Source: Syntrophales bacterium (lineage in GTDB: Bacteria; Desulfobacterota; Syntrophia; Syntrophales; UBA2210). Taken from it: a stretch of DNA of 64,000 nucleotides. Positions 60,020-64,000 of this stretch are shown here, one piece after another; positions within the stretch are counted from its first letter, which is position 1, and each line of letters starts with the position of its first letter. The position numbers were made by a program, and so were the translations under genes. The stretch is taken from assembly GCA_023230565.1 (NCBI GenBank), contig JALNXD010000008.1:37749-101748 (forward strand), in the 5' to 3' direction. The notes beneath the pieces were generated by a model. The model was given only the letters and a program-made list of their open reading frames with translations, was not told the origin of the DNA and ran no database searches.

Positions 60020-60361
60020 ATGGAAGAAACCAAAAGCATATGTCTTGTAATTACCACTTGTGAAAGCAAAGAAAAGGCTGAGCAGCTTGCACGACTGCTT
60101 TTAAAAGAGAGGCTGGCAGGCTGTGTTCAGGTGACAGGGGTGACAAGTTATTATTGGTGGGAACGAAAAATTAATAATGATAAAGAAATGGTTCTCTGGA
60201 TTAAAACAAAGGTGGAGTTGTACAGGGAGTTAGAAAAATTTCTGCTGCTGCACCATAGCTATGAAATTCCTGAAATCATCATGATTCCAATAAAAGATGG
60301 ATTTGGTGGATACATACAATGGCTTGGCTCTGTTACAAGGAACAGGGGTATTGGTGGATGA
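60020..60361 (+). CDS. cutA: Divalent cation tolerance protein CutA
   Basis: 113-residue trimeric PII-like CutA1 protein. Family pattern: LVITTCESKEKAEQLARLLLKERLAGCVQV, YYWWERKINNDKEMVLWIKTK, YEIPEIIMIPI. Start ATG 60020, after GAGGAGG; the upstream frame extension is not needed. Role in metal tolerance is traditional but not well established. Confidence 0.94.
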   Translation: MEETKSICLVITTCESKEKAEQLARLLLKERLAGCVQVTGVTSYYWWERKINNDKEMVLWIKTKVELYRELEKFLLLHHSYEIPEIIMIPIKDGFGGYIQWLGSVTRNRGIGG

Positions 60362-60539
60362 TGCAGTTGAGTGATAAGCCGGGCACAATAACAGAATAAT
60401 TCCTGATATATTTTAAACAATCGCTCAAGAGCAAATACCTTTGTGAAAAATCTGCCGAGTACTAATCATCAATGAAAAGCTTTTATGTAAAATGAAAAAT
60501 CCATAGAATTTTGCAATTAAAATCTGAAAAGTGTGTTCA

Positions 60540-60571
60540 TAAAAAAACCGGAGGCACAAAACCTCCGGTTT
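60540..60571 (-). terminator. Rho-independent terminator of the nitronate monooxygenase-like gene
   Basis: On the minus strand AAACCGGAGG and CCTCCGGTTT (60562-60571 and 60545-60554) form a 10-bp stem with a short loop, followed by a run of T residues. It lies 30 bp beyond the stop codon. Confidence 0.85.
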
Positions 60572-60600
60572 CCGAAACGATCTGTATAAAAGGTTAATTC

Positions 60601-61713
60601 TTACGCAAGAAATTTCTTGGGAAGGGTGGCAATAATTTTTTCGGCTTCCTTTACTATGCTTTGGACCAGATCATCAACTTTAGGCATGTCGCTGATTCGC
60701 TGAGCAATTTCACCGCCTGCCATTAACGCTTTTTCTTTATTGCCTTCGTAAGTCGCTTTAATTGACTCTATTTCATAATCGATCAAGGACATATCCATAG
60801 TGGAATAATCATCAGGTGTACCTAAAAATACTCCAGGAGATTTTTGCAGTGTGTTTCTTGCGTGTTCCTCGCTTCGAGGGGTTCTCAACCACCGGGCAGG
60901 ACCCACAAATCCACGGGCAACGAGGGTGCCGCGATCCGCAGCATCTACAACGGCCTGCTTCCACATCTGGTGGAAGTCACTTTCCTGCGTAGCAAGAAAT
61001 CTCGTTCCCATCAGCACTCCATCGCAGCCCAGAGCCAGAGAGGCCGCCATGCTCTTTCCATCACCGACTCCTCCGCCACCTACTACGAGAGTTTTTTCAT
61101 CCGATACAGCTTCAACCACAGCAGGGAAAAGTACCATCGAGTGAAGCGGTTCCCAGTGCGTATGGAAGCCGCCTTCATGACCCGAGGCTACGATTACGTC
61201 TACGCCTGCCTTTTTTGCACGCTGAGCTGCTCTGACGGAAGGAACAATGTGAACCCAGGTAAAACCGGCCCCTTTGATCAAATCTCCCCAACCCATGGGA
61301 TCACCGGCTGAAGTATATATAACCTTGAGATTCTTTTCCATGTCGGGATTTTCTTTACGGACTTTGATAGCTGTTTCGACCATTATTTTGGCGTATTCTT
61401 TGAGTTCAGCCGAAACCATAATGTTCGGACCAAAAATGCCCCCCTTATCCTTTACCAGACGATAGGTCCGCTTAAAAACCTTCCCTATAGCCGTTCCCAT
61501 ATCATCGTCACGGTCTGCCTCACCGCTGTCCACAAAAGCGTTATAGACCCAGGGCTGATCGTCCTTGTTAAACAGACCGCTTGTTGACAGCAATCCAAGT
61601 ACCCCCGCATTTGCTGCGGCAACGCACAGATTGTTGTTGCTGAAAGGGCCCATACCGGCCTGCATGATGGGATATCTGATCCCGATAAGATCGCAAAGTC
61701 TTGTTTTAATCAT
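60601..61713 (-). CDS. Nitronate monooxygenase / NPD-family flavoprotein
   Basis: 370-residue FMN TIM-barrel protein of the 2-nitropropane dioxygenase/FabK-like family. IRYPIMQAGMGPFSNNNLCVAAANAGVLGLLS at the start, VIVASGHEGGFHTH and VVGGGGVGDGKSMAASLALGCDGVLMGTRFLAT as FMN-phosphate-binding parts. In anaerobes such proteins are often of unknown substrate and may act as enoyl reductases or detoxify nitro compounds. Single gene with its own terminator. Confidence 0.88.
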   Translation of the reverse strand: MIKTRLCDLIGIRYPIMQAGMGPFSNNNLCVAAANAGVLGLLSTSGLFNKDDQPWVYNAFVDSGEADRDDDMGTAIGKVFKRTYRLVKDKGGIFGPNIMVSAELKEYAKIMVETAIKVRKENPDMEKNLKVIYTSAGDPMGWGDLIKGAGFTWVHIVPSVRAAQRAKKAGVDVIVASGHEGGFHTHWEPLHSMVLFPAVVEAVSDEKTLVVGGGGVGDGKSMAASLALGCDGVLMGTRFLATQESDFHQMWKQAVVDAADRGTLVARGFVGPARWLRTPRSEEHARNTLQKSPGVFLGTPDDYSTMDMSLIDYEIESIKATYEGNKEKALMAGGEIAQRISDMPKVDDLVQSIVKEAEKIIATLPKKFLA

Positions 61714-61934
61714 AGTGAAACCTCCATTTTTATTGTAATTGCAGCTTCAAACCACAATTTTCCTGGCTATTATACACACCTTCCCCGTAGCCCCGCTTCA
61801 GGTATTTCCCCACTTTCCAAGCCGCAAGATACTACAAGCCAGATTTGCCTGGTCCATTTCCTGGTTAGTGAACATATATGAGATGAATAATCTTTGTCAA
61901 GTTAATATCTATTTCTCATAATTTTATGTGAAAC

Positions 61935-62630
61935 TTATGCCGATTTTACAAAATTTGCCAGCCTCATCCTGTTCACGGCAAGATGCGCTTTCCTCGTCGG
62001 TTCGGGAAGTTTGTATCCCCGCATGCAGGACAGAACAATATCAAGAGAGGCATTGAGCCCTATCTTGTACCCCTGGGAAATGTAAACAGGTTTGACGTTT
62101 TTTTTTGTTCTTAGTGCAGCGCCTATTATGTTTCCTGCCCGGATAATCGGAGATGATGCACCGAACTCGTCTTCCGGGGTTTCGCAGGCACCGGTCAGTT
62201 TGGTTTTTGCACAGCCGATGGACGGCGTATCAAGGAATAGACCAAGATGGGAAGCAAGACCTATTCCTCTGGGATGAGCGATACCTTGACCATCGAATAT
62301 GATTATGTCAGGTTCGAGACGGAGCTTCTCAAAAGCTCTTAAAAGAAGAGGGCCTTCTCTGAATGAAAGTAAGCCCGGGATATATGGAAAATCAATATGG
62401 CCGCTCGATGTGGATTCTTCAATTACATCCATTGATTGATAATCGAGAACGACAACGGCGGCAAAAAAAAGATTATCTCCTTTGGAATAAGAAATATCGG
62501 CGCCGGCGATATACTTCGGAAAAGCAGTACACGCGGAATCCGTAAAAATCAGCCGGGCTGCAAGATCTTTCTGGATTGTAATTGCATCTGTGTAGCTTAC
62601 ATCCCATTTATGATAATATCGCACCTTCAT
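61935..62630 (-). CDS. nfi: Endonuclease V
   Basis: Cleaves DNA near deoxyinosine. About 231 residues from ATG 62630 (MKVRYYHKWDVSYTDAI); the frame is open to 62681, and the start is not certain. Catalytic Asp45 in IAGADISYS, the Glu region in YIPGLLSFREGPLLL, and Asp in IIFDGQGIAHPRGIGLASHLG, with PTRKAHLAVNR near the end, all typical of Nfi. It follows ribF on the same strand. Confidence 0.93.
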   Translation of the reverse strand: MKVRYYHKWDVSYTDAITIQKDLAARLIFTDSACTAFPKYIAGADISYSKGDNLFFAAVVVLDYQSMDVIEESTSSGHIDFPYIPGLLSFREGPLLLRAFEKLRLEPDIIIFDGQGIAHPRGIGLASHLGLFLDTPSIGCAKTKLTGACETPEDEFGASSPIIRAGNIIGAALRTKKNVKPVYISQGYKIGLNASLDIVLSCMRGYKLPEPTRKAHLAVNRMRLANFVKSA

Positions 62631-62687
62631 TATATTTTTTGTAACCTTATTCAGCATAATATTTTCATATAAGAACCCCAAAACCGG

Positions 62688-63641
62688 TTATAGAAATTGA
62701 AAGTCCCGCGAGCAGGATTCATTAGCAAGTATTTCTTTTCCCCGTGCGATATCCTTCTGGATCTGGGTATAAAGCTCTTCAGGTCCGCCGAATTTCATTT
62801 CATCGCGGAGACGTTCAACAAAAAAAATGGTAACTTCAGTGCCATAAATATTTCCAGAGAAATTGAATAAATGTCCTTCAACAGAAAGTTCATTATTCCC
62901 GAAGGTAGGATTATGACCGATATTGAGAACCCCTTCATAGCATGCATCATGTATAGTCGCATATATGACATACACTCCTGTTTTTGGAACTACCTTTTCT
63001 GATTGAATGTTTGCGGTAGGAATCCCCATATCCGTTCCCCTGCGATATCCTTTCACCACAGTACCCTTTATACCGTAATGTCGCCCAAGCATTTTTGAAA
63101 CAAGCCTGACATTGCCGTCCAGAATGGCATGTCGAATATTGGTACTGCTCGATATTATGCCCCGGGCGGTTACCGGACCACGCTGGATTACTTCAAAGCC
63201 CAGTTCTTTCCCATATCGGTTCAGGAATTTTGCATTGCCGGTTTTATTCTTTCCGAATTTGTAGTCATATCCGATAAAAATTTTTCGAAGGTGGAGCTTC
63301 TCCCATAAAATGTCTTTGAGAAACTTTTCAGCACTCAACTGGGAGAATTCGAATGTAAAAGGTAGTATGACCGTGGCATCGATGCCGAAAAATTCAATCA
63401 GCCGAAGTTTTTCCGAAGTGGTTGTCAGTAGAAAGAAGGGGCGCAGTTCAGGATGAATTATTTTCTTCGGATGAGGATCAAAGGTGATCACCACAGTTTT
63501 TCCTCCTTCCTTTGCCGCGTCCTCCTTCATGAGTCTGAATATTTTTTGATGTCCCAAATGAATGCCATCAAAATTTCCGATGGTAACTGCCGATCCGAAG
63601 TATTCTTCGGGAATGCAATCAATAGATTTGATAATTTCCAT
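62688..63641 (-). CDS. ribF: Bifunctional riboflavin kinase / FAD synthetase
   Basis: Makes FMN and FAD from riboflavin. 317 residues: N-terminal nucleotidyltransferase domain with VTIGNFDGIHLGHQKIF and FIGYDYKFGKNKTGNAKFL; C-terminal flavokinase domain with GYRRGTDMGIPTANIQSEKVVPKTGVYVIYATI and NIGHNPTFGNNELSVEGHLFNF. Normal length. Confidence 0.96.
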   Translation of the reverse strand: MEIIKSIDCIPEEYFGSAVTIGNFDGIHLGHQKIFRLMKEDAAKEGGKTVVITFDPHPKKIIHPELRPFFLLTTTSEKLRLIEFFGIDATVILPFTFEFSQLSAEKFLKDILWEKLHLRKIFIGYDYKFGKNKTGNAKFLNRYGKELGFEVIQRGPVTARGIISSSTNIRHAILDGNVRLVSKMLGRHYGIKGTVVKGYRRGTDMGIPTANIQSEKVVPKTGVYVIYATIHDACYEGVLNIGHNPTFGNNELSVEGHLFNFSGNIYGTEVTIFFVERLRDEMKFGGPEELYTQIQKDIARGKEILANESCSRDFQFL

Positions 63642-63725
63642 ATGTATTCCGAGTTTCTAAACTATTTTATGATAAAAAGATAAAAAACATAACACGTATG
63701 GCAGTAATTTCAAGTTTAATTTTTC

Positions 63726-63753
63726 TTGACAAGTCTGGAGACTGCGGTATAAG
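63726..63753 (+). promoter_or_regulatory. Promoter of tRNA-Leu
   Basis: TTGACA (63726-63731), 16-bp spacer, TATAAG (63748-63753), 14 bp before the mature tRNA 5' end. Near-consensus sigma-70 type. Confidence 0.75.
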
Positions 63754-63767
63754 TTTCCAAGTCAAGT

Positions 63768-63854
63768 GCCGAAGTGGCGGAATTGGTAGACGCGCTAGGT
63801 TCAGGGTCTAGTGGGCGTACGCCTGTCCGGGTTCAAATCCCGGCTTCGGCACCA
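63768..63854 (+). tRNA. tRNA-Leu (anticodon CAG)
   Basis: Acceptor stem GCCGAAG/CTTCGGC, discriminator A and encoded CCA. The D-arm contains GGCGGAATTGGTAGACGC. The anticodon arm is CTAGG-TTCAGGG-TCTAG, giving CAG. A long variable arm (class II) GGCG-TA-CGCC and a T-arm CCGGGTTCAAATCCCGG complete it. It reads CTG codons. The 3' half overlaps the stop codon region of an antisense integrase-like gene. Confidence 0.96.
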
Positions 63855-64000
63855 TAAGAAAAACGGGGGGTTAGCTCGGAAGTTGGGTTAGCCCCCTTTT
63901 CCTTTTCAGGGGCTTGGTCATTACTTTGGTCACTACTTTTCAGGAAGCCTTCAAGTTGCTCGACAGCCTTCCTTGTATCCGCGTCATCAACCGTATCGTA
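63833..64000 (-). CDS. Tyrosine recombinase/integrase-like C-terminus (partial)
   Basis: Open to the window edge; 55 residues visible, stop TGA at 63835-63833 within the T-arm of tRNA-Leu. The peptide YDTVDDADTRKAVEQLEGFL followed by a polar tail resembles the last helix and tail of phage/island integrases (H-x-x-x-x-D-x-R-x-AV-x-x-L pattern). Placement right behind a tRNA gene, in antisense orientation and running into its 3' end, is the classical arrangement of an integrative element. The catalytic domain lies outside the window, so the call rests on context. Confidence 0.55.
   Translation of the reverse strand, partial: YDTVDDADTRKAVEQLEGFLKSSDQSNDQAPEKEKGANPTSELTPRFSYGAEAGI
63865..63900 (+). 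terminator. Putative terminator of tRNA-Leu
   Basis: GGGGG/CCCCC outer stem with an inner AGCTC/GGGTT pairing, followed by TTTTCCTTTT. It lies 10 bp past the CCA end and inside the antisense integrase tail. Confidence 0.5.

Noticed and set aside
1..64000. CRISPR array or defence island
   Set aside because: No regularly spaced direct repeats, cas genes, restriction-modification or toxin-antitoxin pairs were seen; any such cargo may lie beyond the tRNA-Leu at the right edge.

Overview
The window reads like the chromosome of an anaerobic, Gram-negative bacterium of the Desulfobacterota (former Deltaproteobacteria), possibly a Syntrophales/Syntrophobacterales-like lineage. This is inferred from gene content: nrnA-truB-rpsO-pnp-dut order, a DUF39 homocysteine-biosynthesis protein, Liv-type transport joined to an acyl-CoA ligase, LutABC, diaminopimelate dehydrogenase, TonB-dependent corrinoid uptake and a pilMNOPQ operon with secretin. 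No 16S rRNA lies in the window, so the assignment is tentative. Almost all of the sequence is coding. No CRISPR array or insertion sequence was seen.

Layout. 0-6.2 kb: RNA-processing/translation block, dut, DUF39 enzyme, FtsB-like protein. 6.3-14.3 kb: type IV pilus assembly operon pilMNOPQ, followed by a large Ig-like lipoprotein and a small secreted protein. 14.3-20 kb (minus strand): two tandem copies of a minor-pilin operon, each fimT/gspH-pilV-pilW-pilX. 20-21.9 kb (minus): Crp-type regulator, with a perfect TGTGA-N6-TCACA site next to it, then the queuosine genes queF and yhhQ. 22-29.3 kb: TPR protein, M24 peptidase, GcvH plus LipM-type octanoyltransferase, rpsU, LOG protein, holA, YacP-like NYN protein and an SDR dehydrogenase. 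29.4-42.5 kb: an apparent catabolic unit made of livM-livH-(NTF2-like)-livK-livG-livF-acyl-CoA ligase, then lutA-lutB-lutC-larA-uxaA small/large subunits. lutB carries a one-base frameshift. 42.6-46.6 kb: ddh, radC, a HEAT-like membrane protein and a CPBP-family membrane protease homologue.

46.6-58.9 kb is a nearly complete corrinoid capture and salvage system: riboswitch - btuC-btuD - riboswitch - btuB - cobO - Asn-synthase-like protein - cobU - cobT - cobS - btuF - exbB-exbD-tonB - TPR protein. BtuB with ExbBD/TonB crosses the outer membrane, BtuF/BtuCD crosses the inner one, and CobO/U/T/S adenosylate the corrinoid and install the nucleotide loop. Each cobalamin riboswitch is followed by a micro-ORF with a strong ribosome binding site. 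59-63.7 kb: pyrE, a 53-residue small protein, cutA, a nitronate monooxygenase-like flavoprotein, endonuclease V and ribF. The window ends in a tRNA-Leu(CAG) whose 3' half overlaps the C-terminus of an antisense integrase-like gene, so an integrated element probably starts there and continues past the edge.

Most notable points: the PP-loop/zinc-ribbon protein of unknown role in the corrinoid operon; the two riboswitch-linked micro-ORFs; the LutABC + LarA + split UxaA/SuyAB-like cassette with a broken lutB; an 11-nt repeat with partner half-sites at both ends of the livK-uxaA block; a Crp-type regulator with matching sites by the duplicated pilin operons; and sharp base-composition changes inside contiguous operons.
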